A stretch of DNA of 64,000 bases, from positions 496,001 to 560,000 of the forward strand of contig CAJTXN010000001.1 of assembly GCA_910583605.1 (NCBI GenBank). Reading direction: 5' to 3'. Below the pieces are notes generated by a model. It saw nothing but the letters and a program-made list of their open reading frames with translations, was not told the origin of the DNA and searched no databases. This document shows positions 1 to 8,719 of this stretch, piece after piece. A program made the translations under genes and the position numbers. Numbering within the stretch: the first letter of the stretch is position 1; the number at the start of each line of letters is the position of its first letter. Source of the DNA: an uncultured Lachnospiraceae bacterium. Its GTDB lineage: Bacteria > Bacillota > Clostridia > Lachnospirales > Lachnospiraceae.

Positions 1-768
1 TGCTTTCGCAATCAGTGCTTCTATCGTTTCTTCATAAGATTTATCATCTTTTTCCTGCATAGTAGAATACCAGTACTTAGTATTCAGTTTATCCATAACA
101 GGTTCCAATGTTATAAACGGAAGACATATATTCATAAGGCCTTCCACATCACCGATTTTCAAATTCAATGTTACGATTGCTATCATTTCACTTGGTGAAA
201 TAATCTGTGCAAACTGTGAATTTGTTTCTATCCTCTCTAACCTTGGTTCCAACTGTATAACGTTTTTCCATGGTTCAATGAGGAGATCAATGCAAATCGT
301 TATAATTCTCTCAATAATGGTAATCTCGATTTCTGAAAACTCTCTTTTCTTCTCTAATGTCTCACCTGTACCGCCCAGCAGTCTGTCAATAATGGCATAG
401 CCAAGACTTGGTGCCAGTTCTAATATCATATTTCCCTGCAACGGCGCAAAATCAACAATTCCCAGAAGTACGGGATTAGACAATGCATTTGCAAACTCAG
501 AATATACAACCGCTTCTGAATTCCTAACATCTACTTGTACATTTTTTCTAAGATATGCCGGAAGGTTAGTATATAACAACCTTCCATAATGTTCAAAAAT
601 AATCTCCAATGTACGAAGATGCTCTTTCGAAAACTTAGCCGGTCTCGCAAAGTCATAGTTCTTAACCTGAACTTCAGTATTTTCCTTAATCTCTTCAACG
701 TCTAATTCACCGGTGCTTAAGGCCTTCAGCAAATCATCAATCTCACTTTGAGATAATACCTCGCTCAC
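1..768 (-). CDS. fliM: flagellar motor switch protein FliM (partial, C-terminus beyond window)
   Basis: FliM is part of the cytoplasmic C-ring and binds phosphorylated CheY to set the direction of flagellar rotation. The first 256 residues are visible and the frame is open to the left edge; about 75-80 residues (the C-terminal FliN-like domain) should lie outside. The N-terminus carries the conserved CheY-P binding helix (SQSEIDDLLKAL), followed by the FliM middle domain with a LLGG(T)GE segment near residues 130-136. The start is a GTG preceded by AGGAGG nine bases upstream; the ATG four bases before it is in another frame. It is the last visible gene of the flagellar operon, right after fliL. 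Confidence 0.93.
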   Translation of the reverse strand, partial: MSEVLSQSEIDDLLKALSTGELDVEEIKENTEVQVKNYDFARPAKFSKEHLRTLEIIFEHYGRLLYTNLPAYLRKNVQVDVRNSEAVVYSEFANALSNPVLLGIVDFAPLQGNMILELAPSLGYAIIDRLLGGTGETLEKKREFSEIEITIIERIITICIDLLIEPWKNVIQLEPRLERIETNSQFAQIISPSEMIAIVTLNLKIGDVEGLMNICLPFITLEPVMDKLNTKYWYSTMQEKDDKSYEETIEALIAKA

Positions 769-799
769 GCATCTTCACCTCCTAGTCTTATATTGCTGC

Positions 800-1309
800 C
801 TACTGAATAGTCGTGGTTCCGAAGATTACCTGAACTATGAAATCTGAATCAAATAAATCCTGTAAATCCTTCAGTATCTCCTGTCTGACAGCCTCAGGAT
901 TCGTCTGCAGTTCCGTAGCTGTATACTTTTTCACTACATCTTCAATATGCTGTGTAACAATTGCTTTCTGTGTCTCAAGCGTTTCGGCATATTTACTATA
1001 ATCTTTATGTTCCTTATACAATAATAATGCCGGATAAATCACTGCATAATGGTCTTTTCCGTCTGCTCCCTTCTTAAGGGAAATCGTCAGTTTCTTATCC
1101 AGATCATAAGTAATACAATCTTCCAGTGGAAGATCCGACAAATCTGTTTCATCTTCCTTTAATTCCAGATTGATTGCCTGTGCCACCTTTTTAATAACCG
1201 CATTGCTGTCCTGCATAGACGGAACAACAACAAAAACCGTTATTGCTGTAAGTATTGTATTTGTAATAACCAATACAAGTATTATTATGTTTAACAAACT
1301 CTTCTTCAA
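800..1309 (-). CDS. fliL: flagellar basal body-associated protein FliL
   Basis: FliL is a single-pass membrane protein that surrounds the stators and helps torque generation. After a short KK-rich start there is one hydrophobic segment (about residues 3-26, LLNIIILVLVITNTILTAI) and then an extracytoplasmic FliL domain to the end. I chose the TTG at 1309 because GGAGG sits eight bases upstream (1318-1322), giving 169 residues. Two upstream in-frame starts (ATG at 1324, TTG at 1354) have no visible Shine-Dalgarno sequence. It lies between motB and fliM, the usual Firmicutes position. The family is not in doubt; the exact start is. Confidence 0.88.
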   Translation of the reverse strand: MKKSLLNIIILVLVITNTILTAITVFVVVPSMQDSNAVIKKVAQAINLELKEDETDLSDLPLEDCITYDLDKKLTISLKKGADGKDHYAVIYPALLLYKEHKDYSKYAETLETQKAIVTQHIEDVVKKYTATELQTNPEAVRQEILKDLQDLFDSDFIVQVIFGTTTIQ

Positions 1310-1392
1310 AATCTTATCCTCCATGCAACTATGTTCAACTATACTGTTTGACAAATTCTAACGATAAAGTGCCTATGACTATTCATATTATA

Positions 1393-2223
1393 TTATTCCA
1401 TACTATATTCATTATATATCTTTATCTCAACTCTTCTGTTCTGGGCTCTGCCTTCAGCAGTGTCATTACTTGCGATCGGATCATTTTCGCCTCTTCCGGA
1501 AGCCTTCATCTTCGCCATATCCAGTCCCTTATTTGAAACCAGATATGTCATTACCGATTTTGCCCTGCCGGTGGATAAATCCCAGTTGTCATCATATTTC
1601 GGATGTCCATATAATGGAACGTTATCGGTAAATCCGATTATCTCAACCATATTTGACCGATAATTTCGAAGTATATCTCCAACCTTATCTATCAACGGCC
1701 GGGAACTCGGAATAATCTCTACTTCCGCCGAATCAAATAACAATGCGCCATTCAGTGTGATCAGTACATACTGGGAATTAAACGTAATATCGATCTGATC
1801 TGATATCTGGTACTCATTTGCCTGTGATTCAATATATTCCGCCATTTCCTCTGATGCTTCCAGACCTTTGTTTTTTATAACTTCCATCAGCTGGTCGCCG
1901 TCATAGTTATATATATCCTCATTAATTGACGGAGCCGTTCCTTCATCATTCAGACCCAGATTCTGGTAAAAATCATCCAGTTCATTTAAATCATCCACAC
2001 CAGAAGAAATCAGTGTCCCTTCCAAAACAGAAGCCGAACCGCCTTCCATAATTCCAAAACTTGCAGAAAGAGAAGCTACCAGTTCTTCAAACTTATCTTC
2101 ATCAATGGTTGACATGGCAAACAACAAAACGAAGAAACAAAGCAGCAGATTCATCAAATCACTAAAAGTTGCCATCCATGCCGGCGAACCGGCTGCCGGT
2201 GGATCCTCTCTCCTTCTAGCCAA
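1393..2223 (-). CDS. motB: flagellar stator protein MotB (OmpA-type peptidoglycan-binding domain)
   Basis: MotB pairs with MotA to form the ion-conducting stator and anchors it to peptidoglycan. A basic N-terminus (MARRRED) precedes one membrane helix at about residues 20-40 with the ion-binding aspartate in FSDLMNLLLCFF. The C-terminal OmpA/MotB domain (about 145-270) has the TDNVP and NRRVEI motifs. The start is a TTG with GGAGGTG seven bases upstream, overlapping the end of motA closely, so the two are likely translationally coupled. The membrane helix (LLLCFFVLLFAMS) looks more like sodium-type MotS/PomB than proton-type MotB; that is an inference from memory of those sequences. Confidence 0.93.
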   Translation of the reverse strand: MARRREDPPAAGSPAWMATFSDLMNLLLCFFVLLFAMSTIDEDKFEELVASLSASFGIMEGGSASVLEGTLISSGVDDLNELDDFYQNLGLNDEGTAPSINEDIYNYDGDQLMEVIKNKGLEASEEMAEYIESQANEYQISDQIDITFNSQYVLITLNGALLFDSAEVEIIPSSRPLIDKVGDILRNYRSNMVEIIGFTDNVPLYGHPKYDDNWDLSTGRAKSVMTYLVSNKGLDMAKMKASGRGENDPIASNDTAEGRAQNRRVEIKIYNEYSME

Positions 2224-2225
2224 TC

Positions 2226-3023
2226 CTACTCACCTCCAGCTTCATCGCCCTTGTTCAGGGCTTCTCTTTGTTCCGGCGACAGGAATGATTTCAGTTTTTC
2301 TTCAATTACACGAGGATTCTCTCCCGCCTGAATTGAAAGAAGACCTTCGATCATAACTTCCTTCATCATAATCTCCATGTCATTGTTATATTTTAATTTA
2401 CCTGCAATCGGAGTCGCAATCCAGTTTGCAAGTATGGAACCGTATAACGTTGTTATCAACGCAGTAGACATATTTGGTCCTACGCTCGAAATATCACTTA
2501 AGTTTTTAAGCATGTTAATCAAACCAATCAGAGTACCAATCATACCCCATGCAGGACCCATAGATGCCAATGTCTCATAAAAAGCGACTACTTTTTTATG
2601 ACGGCTCTCTATGCATATCATCTCTGTTTCCATAATGGATTTTACCAATTCCGGATCCGTACCATCCACAATAAGCAAAATTCCTTTTTTCATAAACTCA
2701 TCTTCCAGATTATTTGCAGCCTCTTCCAGTGCCAGCAGACCCTCTTTTCTCGCAATATTTGATAACTCGATAATCTTTTCAATGGTCTCCGCATCATTAT
2801 TCACCGGGGCTTTCACTGCTATCCTGAATGCTTTCAAAGAGTTCAGATAATCCTTTATGGAATAAAAGATTAAAACACAGCTAAAGGATCCGCCAAATGT
2901 AATAAGTGCAGATGGCGCATGCAGAAAGTTACCAAGCGCCGCAAATCCCTCATCACCTGAAACAATACCAAATACAACCATGACAAGACATGCAGCCAGT
3001 CCAATCAGGGACGCTAAATCCAT
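2226..3023 (-). CDS. motA: flagellar stator protein MotA
   Basis: MotA is the membrane partner of MotB; its cytoplasmic loop pushes on FliG to drive rotation. The 265-residue protein has the family's layout: helices at about 3-22 and 33-52, a long charged cytoplasmic loop (60-150), then two helices around 155-175 and 185-205 with the GMIGTLIGLI and PNMSTALITTLYG motifs that line the channel. The ATG start is followed two genes later by fliL and fliM. A promoter-like sequence (TTGGCG, 17 bases, TAAAAT) lies just upstream at 3092-3120, so motA-motB-fliL-fliM may also be expressed apart from the hook genes. Confidence 0.94.
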   Translation of the reverse strand: MDLASLIGLAACLVMVVFGIVSGDEGFAALGNFLHAPSALITFGGSFSCVLIFYSIKDYLNSLKAFRIAVKAPVNNDAETIEKIIELSNIARKEGLLALEEAANNLEDEFMKKGILLIVDGTDPELVKSIMETEMICIESRHKKVVAFYETLASMGPAWGMIGTLIGLINMLKNLSDISSVGPNMSTALITTLYGSILANWIATPIAGKLKYNNDMEIMMKEVMIEGLLSIQAGENPRVIEEKLKSFLSPEQREALNKGDEAGGE

Positions 3024-3091
3024 TTATTTTCACCTGCCTATATGTATTTTGTGAAAACCGTAATGCAATAATCACAATAATTTCACGTAAT

Positions 3092-3120
3092 ATTTTACCA
3101 CAGTTTTCTCAAATCGCCAA
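3092..3120 (-). promoter_or_regulatory. SigA-like promoter ahead of motA
   Basis: On the minus strand TTGGCG (3115-3120) and TAAAAT (3092-3097) are separated by 17 bases, about 70 bases upstream of the motA ATG. It lies in the only large gap (about 140 bases) of this part of the operon. It is a sequence match only. Confidence 0.5.
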
Positions 3121-3164
3121 CGCTTTTATTGAATTTTTTTAATTCGACTTCTTTATTAAGTAAA

Positions 3165-3356
3165 TTACATATTTTTTCCATATATAGTCTGTTTATATAA
3201 TATTATTTTTTCCTTTATCTCTTCTGCGCTTTCCCTTACAACTATCTTCGTTCCGGTTGTAAATGTAATAACGGTATCCGGTGTTTCTTCGATAAATTCT
3301 ATTAAATCACAATTCACAGTCAAAATTTTATCATTCAGTCTTGTGACATCTATCAT
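3165..3356 (-). CDS. flbD: flagellar protein FlbD
   Basis: This is a 63-residue FlbD family protein. It begins MIDVTRLND and has the family's core IEFIEETPDTVITFTTG at about residues 20-36. FlbD genes sit between hook and stator genes in many Firmicutes and spirochaete flagellar operons; the exact function is poorly known. I chose the ATG at 3356 because family members begin at MI.VTRLN; an upstream ATG at 3374 would add six residues. A hairpin between flgE and this gene (3408-3432) may reduce read-through into it. Confidence 0.85.
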   Translation of the reverse strand: MIDVTRLNDKILTVNCDLIEFIEETPDTVITFTTGTKIVVRESAEEIKEKIILYKQTIYGKNM

Positions 3357-3407
3357 GGTTTCACATCCCTTCATTCCCTGCCGCTAAATAAAAAATCATA
3401 TAAATAA

Positions 3408-3432
3408 GGGGATGCCTTTATCCGGCATCCCC
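3408..3432 (-). terminator. hairpin terminator downstream of flgE
   Basis: On the minus strand a 9-bp GC-rich stem (GGGGATGCC / GGCATCCCC) with a 7-base loop begins eight bases after the flgE stop codon and is followed by a T-rich run (TTATTTATAT, then TTTTTT further on). It looks like a Rho-independent or partial terminator that splits the flagellar operon between hook and stator genes. Confidence 0.7.
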
Positions 3433-3439
3433 CTAAATA

Positions 3440-4723
3440 TTATCTCTTAAGGCTTAATAATTCCTCTATCATTGAATCTGATGTTGTAATTATTCTGGAG
3501 TTTGCCTGAAAACCTCTCTGGGTTACTATCATATCAGTAAACTCCGAAGCAAGGTCGACATTTGACATTTCAAGAACACCTGGTGAAATGGAGCCGCCGG
3601 TTGCAGCTATTTCCTCACCAATTCCGTTAAATGCACCGGAATTCAGGGTTGCGGCATACATATTTTCTCCAACCTTCTCAAGACCGGACGGATTTACAAA
3701 AGTAGAGACCGCCACCTGACCGATGACTTCATTATCGCCGTTGTCATAAGCCGCCACAATGTTTCCATTCGTGTCAACACCAACGCTGATCATTGTACCA
3801 ACTTTCTTACCGGCTCCGTTATCACCATAATCACCTTTTTTAGAGTCAATGGTTGTTTCCGTACCATATTTTGTTACCTTGCTGAAATCTACGGTAATCG
3901 GATCTACCGTAAAGGAATCCCTTCCGGTTATGGACAGATCCATGACTGTTGTATTCAGTTTTCCGGTTGACGGATCAAACTGCAGGTTTCCGTTCAGCGT
4001 AGCCGTCAATTCTGGTATCAGTTTTGTTCCGGAATACACACCGTTTGCAGTGACAGTATAATTATCCAGATCGTTCTGGGTAATCTGTACCTGGACACCA
4101 TACTGATATCCAAGATTATCATATACATATATATATCTAGTTATCGGCTTTCCGTCTGCAAAACTGGAATCTTCCTGATTGATGTTGCCGGAAAAACTGG
4201 CAGCAGATGTTGCTTCCGGATCTGTATTGGTGTACTTCGGACCATATACGGAAATTGGTCTCAACTGGTCTTTCTGCAGTGTCGCACCCGGCTTATCCGC
4301 CACATATCCCATAACGTAAGCCCCTGTTTCCGTTACAAGATCTCCAGCCTCGTCGGTTCTGAAATTTCCCGCTTTTGTAAAATATGTTTCACCTTTACTC
4401 TGAACGATAAAAAATGCCTCTCCGTTGATTTTCAAATCGAACGGACGGTTTGTTGTCTGGTTTCCTCCCTCTGTGGTTATATCCACATCGATAGAACTTA
4501 AGGAAGAACCAAGACCGATCTGCTTTGCATTACGTCCGCCGGTTCCGGTATCACCGTCCGGTCCGGAAGCAGACTGTGTTTTCTGATAAAATAACTCGCT
4601 GAATGTTGCTCTTGAAGCCTTAAATCCTACTGTATTAACATTGGCAATATTATTACCAATAACGTCCATCTTTGTCTGATGAACTCTTAATCCGGATACA
4701 CCGGAGTACATTGATCTCATCAT
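3440..4723 (-). CDS. flgE: flagellar hook protein FlgE
   Basis: FlgE polymerises into the flexible hook that joins basal body and filament. The N-terminus has the flagellar rod/hook signature (MYSGVSGLRVHQTKMDVIGNN, residues 4-24) and an IANVNTVGFK segment; the C-terminus has the matching helix (SNVDLASEFTDMIVTQRGFQ, then ANSRIITTSD). The central part, about 90-340, is the variable hook domain. At 427 residues it is in the usual range for Gram-positive FlgE; FlgF and FlgG are shorter (about 260). It follows fliK, flgD and the TIGR02530 gene, which control hook assembly. Confidence 0.95.
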   Translation of the reverse strand: MMRSMYSGVSGLRVHQTKMDVIGNNIANVNTVGFKASRATFSELFYQKTQSASGPDGDTGTGGRNAKQIGLGSSLSSIDVDITTEGGNQTTNRPFDLKINGEAFFIVQSKGETYFTKAGNFRTDEAGDLVTETGAYVMGYVADKPGATLQKDQLRPISVYGPKYTNTDPEATSAASFSGNINQEDSSFADGKPITRYIYVYDNLGYQYGVQVQITQNDLDNYTVTANGVYSGTKLIPELTATLNGNLQFDPSTGKLNTTVMDLSITGRDSFTVDPITVDFSKVTKYGTETTIDSKKGDYGDNGAGKKVGTMISVGVDTNGNIVAAYDNGDNEVIGQVAVSTFVNPSGLEKVGENMYAATLNSGAFNGIGEEIAATGGSISPGVLEMSNVDLASEFTDMIVTQRGFQANSRIITTSDSMIEELLSLKR

Positions 4724-4803
4724 AATAAACTGACCTCCATATAATCCTGCCGCTATCGTTTCTTCAATCAGTCCGAAACGTCAACCTCCTTGTAAGGTCC
4801 GGT

Positions 4804-5181
4804 CTATATAATAACGGCGCCATCAATATTTGTAAATATATTCTCTCTTTGTTCCGTCTGATCCATAGCTGTTATTACCGTACTGTTTGTAACATTTACG
4901 ATAAATGCCATATTATCCATAATCATTAACGACTCTTTTATTCCTTTTTTACTGGCCTTCTGAGTCCCTTCTTCCAGCCTTTGAATCTGAGAATCCGTCA
5001 GGTTAATGTTCCGCATGGCAAGTCTCTCGCCTGCATGTTTGGAAAATCTCAGTCCTTCGGATTTTTCCTTAAATACTTCTTCAAAAGTCTTTCCGCTTTC
5101 CCGGACAGACACGGCTTTCGGATTACTTAAATATGTTTGGGTAACCTGTTCTATGGAAGAAAAATTCCCATTTACATTCAT
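4804..5181 (-). CDS. TIGR02530 family flagellar protein
   Basis: A 125-residue protein of the TIGR02530 (flagellar operon protein) family, found between flgD and flgE in many Firmicutes. The core around residues 49-75 (FSKHAGERLAMRNINLT followed by DSQIQRLEEG) is the recognisable part; the C-terminus (MAFIVNVTNSTVITAMD) is also conserved. It has no membrane segment or signal peptide. Its role is not established, but its constant place next to the hook cap and hook genes suggests a job in hook assembly. Confidence 0.82.
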   Translation of the reverse strand: MNVNGNFSSIEQVTQTYLSNPKAVSVRESGKTFEEVFKEKSEGLRFSKHAGERLAMRNINLTDSQIQRLEEGTQKASKKGIKESLMIMDNMAFIVNVTNSTVITAMDQTEQRENIFTNIDGAVII

Positions 5182-5195
5182 AAGCCTATCCCCTT

Positions 5196-5753
5196 TTAAA
5201 GCTTTTCTTCGGAATCTTTATCCGGATTCTTTTCGTCCCCGTCTTCCGGTTTTTCTGTCTCTGTACCGTTGCCCGGTTTATCGGTTTCGGAACCGTCTCC
5301 CGGCTTCTCATTCAAAATATCATCCAGATATTTATCATCCAGTACGGTATCCAGATCTTCAATGGAATATAATTCTTCATTGATCGCCAGATACGCTTTT
5401 CCATCTCTCATTTCCACATACTGTACATAACCGGCAACAGTATTGGTAACTTCACCTTTGGATAAACCAACAGAAATAATAACATTTTTACCCACAAGTC
5501 CATATGCATTCTGATTCTGCATAGAAACATTCAGATTCTGCATCTGCTCCAAAGCCGAAAATTGTGCAAGCTGTGCAATAAATTCCGTATCACTGGACGG
5601 GTTTAACGGGTCCTGATTCTGCATCTGTGTTACAAGAAGCTGTAAGAACGCATCTTTTCCCAACTCACTGCTTCCTCTTTTCGTTTCACTGGTATGGGTC
5701 GGAGTACTCTCTGATACAAGCTTCCCATCTTTAATATACGCTACTGGTAGCAT
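5196..5753 (-). CDS. flgD: flagellar hook capping protein FlgD
   Basis: FlgD sits as a temporary cap at the tip of the growing hook and guides FlgE assembly. Residues 32-75 hold the family signature (LGKDAFLQLLVTQMQNQDPL, then EFIAQLAQFSALEQM). At 185 residues it is short, like other Firmicutes FlgD proteins. The last 35 residues are an acidic low-complexity tail of GDGSETDKPGNGTETEK type, not part of the family core. It is between fliK and the TIGR02530 gene; fliK and flgD act together in setting hook length. Confidence 0.93.
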   Translation of the reverse strand: MLPVAYIKDGKLVSESTPTHTSETKRGSSELGKDAFLQLLVTQMQNQDPLNPSSDTEFIAQLAQFSALEQMQNLNVSMQNQNAYGLVGKNVIISVGLSKGEVTNTVAGYVQYVEMRDGKAYLAINEELYSIEDLDTVLDDKYLDDILNEKPGDGSETDKPGNGTETEKPEDGDEKNPDKDSEEKL

Positions 5754-5774
5754 ATGCCCTCCTTTCCGGAACCC

Positions 5775-7262
5775 TTAAGCCAGATAACTGACCGTAGCTC
5801 CTATCTGTTCCATAACGGTTTCTTCATTTACCGGATCCTCAGATATTTCACCGTTTAACTCTGCAAGATCCTTAGCAGAAATCGTTTTTTTATGTTTGGA
5901 TTCTTTCTGTTCTCCTGCACTGTCACCGCCTTTTTCAAGATTTTCTTCAAAACCGTGACTGGCGATAGTGACTTCAATGGCTTCAACTTTGATGCCCTGC
6001 TGGTTCAGATTATCTTTCAAAACATTTAACTGACTCTCAATGGCTTCTTTGGCAGCTTCATTTTGTGCCGCAATCTGTGCGGTAATATGACCGGCTTTTG
6101 TAACAATTGAAATAGTAACTTTACCCAGATGTTCCGGCTCTAACTGCATTTCCAATGAAGTCATATCCGGCTTTGCATTCATATGAATATTATCAAGAAT
6201 CTGATTTACAATTCTGCTTGCGGCAAAATCCCCGGTATCCTCTGGTAAAGACTCTGATACAATGGTTTTGATTCCTTCCAGCATATCAGACATCATAACA
6301 ACACTGTTTTTTTGAACATCGGTATCTTTGTTATTTTCAGAATTCTTTTTTTCTCCACTCATTGAGTTGTCCGGATTCTGATTTGCATTTTCCCGCATTC
6401 CCGATAATATTTTGTTATCCTCCGTCAAAACTTCACCGGCCGATTTAACACTTACCGGTTCCTCCTGCTTTACCTCCAATAATTTCGAATCCTCCTGTGA
6501 AACCACCGGTTCCTGTTTTATCTCCGGCTCTTTCACATCCGCCGGCACAACATTCTCTTCCACCGGTTGCAAGACTTCCGGTTTTGAGAGTTCCTGTGTT
6601 AACAGCGAATCATCAAAATCGAACCGGACCGTTTCCGGACTCATATTGAAATTATCCGTAAATTGACTTTTTAAATCATTAATCTCAGCCACAAGGTTCT
6701 TAATCATGGAAGACATATCCGTATCCGTCAGCAGTTCCATAATGTTATCTTTACCCATTAATCCTGTTATCAGGTCATTTAAATTATCACTGCTAAGCAG
6801 ATCTGCACTCTCCAATCCCAAATCCTGCATCATATTGATGATTTCATCCGGGGTTTTTCCGGTATGATCCACAATAACCTGAAGAATATCAACAAATAAA
6901 ACATTCATTGCCTGAATGACCTCTTCCGGAATTTCCGGCTCTTCTTCTGTCTGAACAACAGATTCCGTTATTTCCGTTTTACCGGAGACATCATCAGTCT
7001 CTGAGCCCTGGGTTAAATCATTTTTTTCTGTTGATTCCAAAGCATTATATTCCTTGGAACTGCCGTCTTCCGCCACTGAACCAAGATTTTCTTTCCTGCC
7101 GTTATCAGAAGATTGTTCCGCCTGGACATCCATATGTTCCAACGATTCCGTCTTTAAAAACGAACCAAAGTCCTGACCGGATGCTGATTTGCTTTTAGCA
7201 GAAGTTTTCGCATTTAATCCTGCCGTTAACGCATTGGCAGAAGCAATGCCTGAACTTACCAT
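5775..7262 (-). CDS. fliK: flagellar hook-length control protein FliK
   Basis: FliK measures hook length and switches the export gate from hook to filament substrates. As usual for FliK, the first 340 residues are low-complexity and rich in Glu, Ser, Asn and Asp, and only the C-terminal domain (about 350-440) is conserved, with LEMQLEPEHLGKVTISI and the following ITAQI..QNEAAKEAIE segment that fits the Flg_hook family. It lies directly upstream of flgD. The call rests on the C-terminal domain, the composition and the position. Confidence 0.9.
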   Translation of the reverse strand: MVSSGIASANALTAGLNAKTSAKSKSASGQDFGSFLKTESLEHMDVQAEQSSDNGRKENLGSVAEDGSSKEYNALESTEKNDLTQGSETDDVSGKTEITESVVQTEEEPEIPEEVIQAMNVLFVDILQVIVDHTGKTPDEIINMMQDLGLESADLLSSDNLNDLITGLMGKDNIMELLTDTDMSSMIKNLVAEINDLKSQFTDNFNMSPETVRFDFDDSLLTQELSKPEVLQPVEENVVPADVKEPEIKQEPVVSQEDSKLLEVKQEEPVSVKSAGEVLTEDNKILSGMRENANQNPDNSMSGEKKNSENNKDTDVQKNSVVMMSDMLEGIKTIVSESLPEDTGDFAASRIVNQILDNIHMNAKPDMTSLEMQLEPEHLGKVTISIVTKAGHITAQIAAQNEAAKEAIESQLNVLKDNLNQQGIKVEAIEVTIASHGFEENLEKGGDSAGEQKESKHKKTISAKDLAELNGEISEDPVNEETVMEQIGATVSYLA

Positions 7263-7330
7263 ATTCTTTCCTCCTTTCCGTTTTTATTCTATATCATCAT
7301 AGGATGACGCCGTTTTAACGGCTAATGCCC

Positions 7331-8107
7331 TTACGGCATTAATAGCTTGGTAATCTTTGCGGCCAGAACGGAATCCAAATCACCGATTGCGGATATAATT
7401 GCCCCGCTGTTTTCTGCCGACATGGAATTTAATAATGCCACAACAATATCCAGATCACCGGTCATTTCAACAAATATCTGTGCTGCCTTTGCCGGTTTCA
7501 TAGAGCTGTAATATTTTGCTCTCTCCTGTACTTCCTGACTATATGCATATTTCTCGATTGCTCGCAAATATAACAAATCCGCATTTTCTTTATCAATGCT
7601 CTGGTAATACTCTATGTAATTTTCCACATCAATCGCTTTCTCTCCAAACACAACTTCTTCGTAAAACTTTGCTCTCAGTTCTTCAAACGCTTTCTGCTGT
7701 TCCTCAAACTGTTTCAGTCTGTTTACTTCTGCCTGAAGATCGCTAATCTGTGTGTCTTTATTATTTTCCAATTCCTGATACCCTGCAAGCTCCTGCTCCA
7801 GTTCTTTGATATAAGAAGCCGCCTCCGCAAGACTCTTATACGGGATTTCCTCACTGACATCCTCATCCGATGCCTCCGGCAATATTTTATTTATCACCGG
7901 TACATCCTTTAATACCGGAGCCAGCACCTTACTTCCAAAACCACCCACATCCAGCTTGATCAATACAATAAAAATGCCAAGCCAGATCAGTATGATTAAA
8001 GCTATGATTATGGCTGATAATGCCTTATTTTCTTTTCTGGGTTCCATATCCAGTTCTTCGTTTAATATGTCCAGATTATCCTCTGTTTTTTTATTTTTTT
8101 CTGCCAT
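7331..8107 (-). CDS. MotE/MgtE N-domain-like flagellar operon protein
   Basis: A 258-residue protein in the slot between fliJ and fliK, where Bacillus has ylxF and Rhizobium relatives have motE. One membrane helix lies at about residues 31-50 (ALSAIIIALIILIWLGIFIV), then a coiled coil at 90-145 and a C-terminal MgtE N-domain-like helical repeat region (about 190-258, SSMKPAKAAQIFVEM and LLNSMSAENSGAIISAI) that also resembles FliG repeats. It may be a stator or export chaperone. The start at 8107 (MAEKNKK) is chosen by family resemblance; an ATG at 8176 has a better Shine-Dalgarno (AAAGGA) and would add 23 hydrophobic-leaning residues. Confidence 0.75.
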   Translation of the reverse strand: MAEKNKKTEDNLDILNEELDMEPRKENKALSAIIIALIILIWLGIFIVLIKLDVGGFGSKVLAPVLKDVPVINKILPEASDEDVSEEIPYKSLAEAASYIKELEQELAGYQELENNKDTQISDLQAEVNRLKQFEEQQKAFEELRAKFYEEVVFGEKAIDVENYIEYYQSIDKENADLLYLRAIEKYAYSQEVQERAKYYSSMKPAKAAQIFVEMTGDLDIVVALLNSMSAENSGAIISAIGDLDSVLAAKITKLLMP

Positions 8108-8256
8108 CCTGATACCCATGCATATTACAGGTCTGTCTGCAATACTGCCCAAAATAGTTGAAAGAATGAGCAGCATGCACAATCCTTTCTAACATTAATT
8201 TCTTCCAACCATTTCAACTGCCGCCTCACGCAGCAGACAATTAACAAAAAATACAA

Positions 8257-8700
8257 TTAATCTGATTTATTGAATTTAAAACTGACCAGTTCATCCACTT
8301 CCTTCTTTTCCGTGTCTTCCAGTTCTTTTTTAAATTCTTCAAATGCTTTTTCCTTTAACTTCTCATGCGTTTTTCTGTCAACCATGACTTCATTTAACTT
8401 AATTCTTGCCAGCTCCAGATTTCGCTGTGCCTTTTTTACCTCATTTTTCTGCTGTTCAATCTGCAATTTTTTGATTTCAATTGCTTCATTACACCATTTC
8501 AATTCCTGAACATCCAGTACACTGCTGCTCAATTCACGGATTCTATCCTCATATGTATTAATATCGTCATACAGCAGCTTTAACTTAAGTTCTTCCTGGC
8601 GCAATGCTTCGCTTGCAGCCGCATATACGGTTTTTGCCTGGGTTTCTAATTTATATTTAATATCAAGAATATTCTGCATTCTATATACAAATTTAGCCAC
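8257..8700 (-). CDS. fliJ: flagellar export chaperone FliJ
   Basis: FliJ is a coiled-coil stalk protein that works with the export ATPase FliI and brings chaperones to the export gate. The 147-residue protein is predicted almost entirely coiled coil, very rich in Lys and Glu, and starts MAKFVYRMQNILDIKYKLE, the usual Lachnospiraceae FliJ opening. I chose the GTG at 8700 for this reason; a GTG three codons upstream is the alternative. It follows fliI by about 20 bases, as in other flagellar operons. Confidence 0.88.
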   Translation of the reverse strand: MAKFVYRMQNILDIKYKLETQAKTVYAAASEALRQEELKLKLLYDDINTYEDRIRELSSSVLDVQELKWCNEAIEIKKLQIEQQKNEVKKAQRNLELARIKLNEVMVDRKTHEKLKEKAFEEFKKELEDTEKKEVDELVSFKFNKSD

Positions 8701-8719
8701 CAAAATCACCGCCTATCAA

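Noticed and set aside
7305..7345. Small hairpins around the stop codon of the MotE-like gene (GCCGTTAAAACGGC and a TAATGCC/GGCATTA stem)
   Set aside because: Short stems without a T-run inside a continuous operon; no support for termination.
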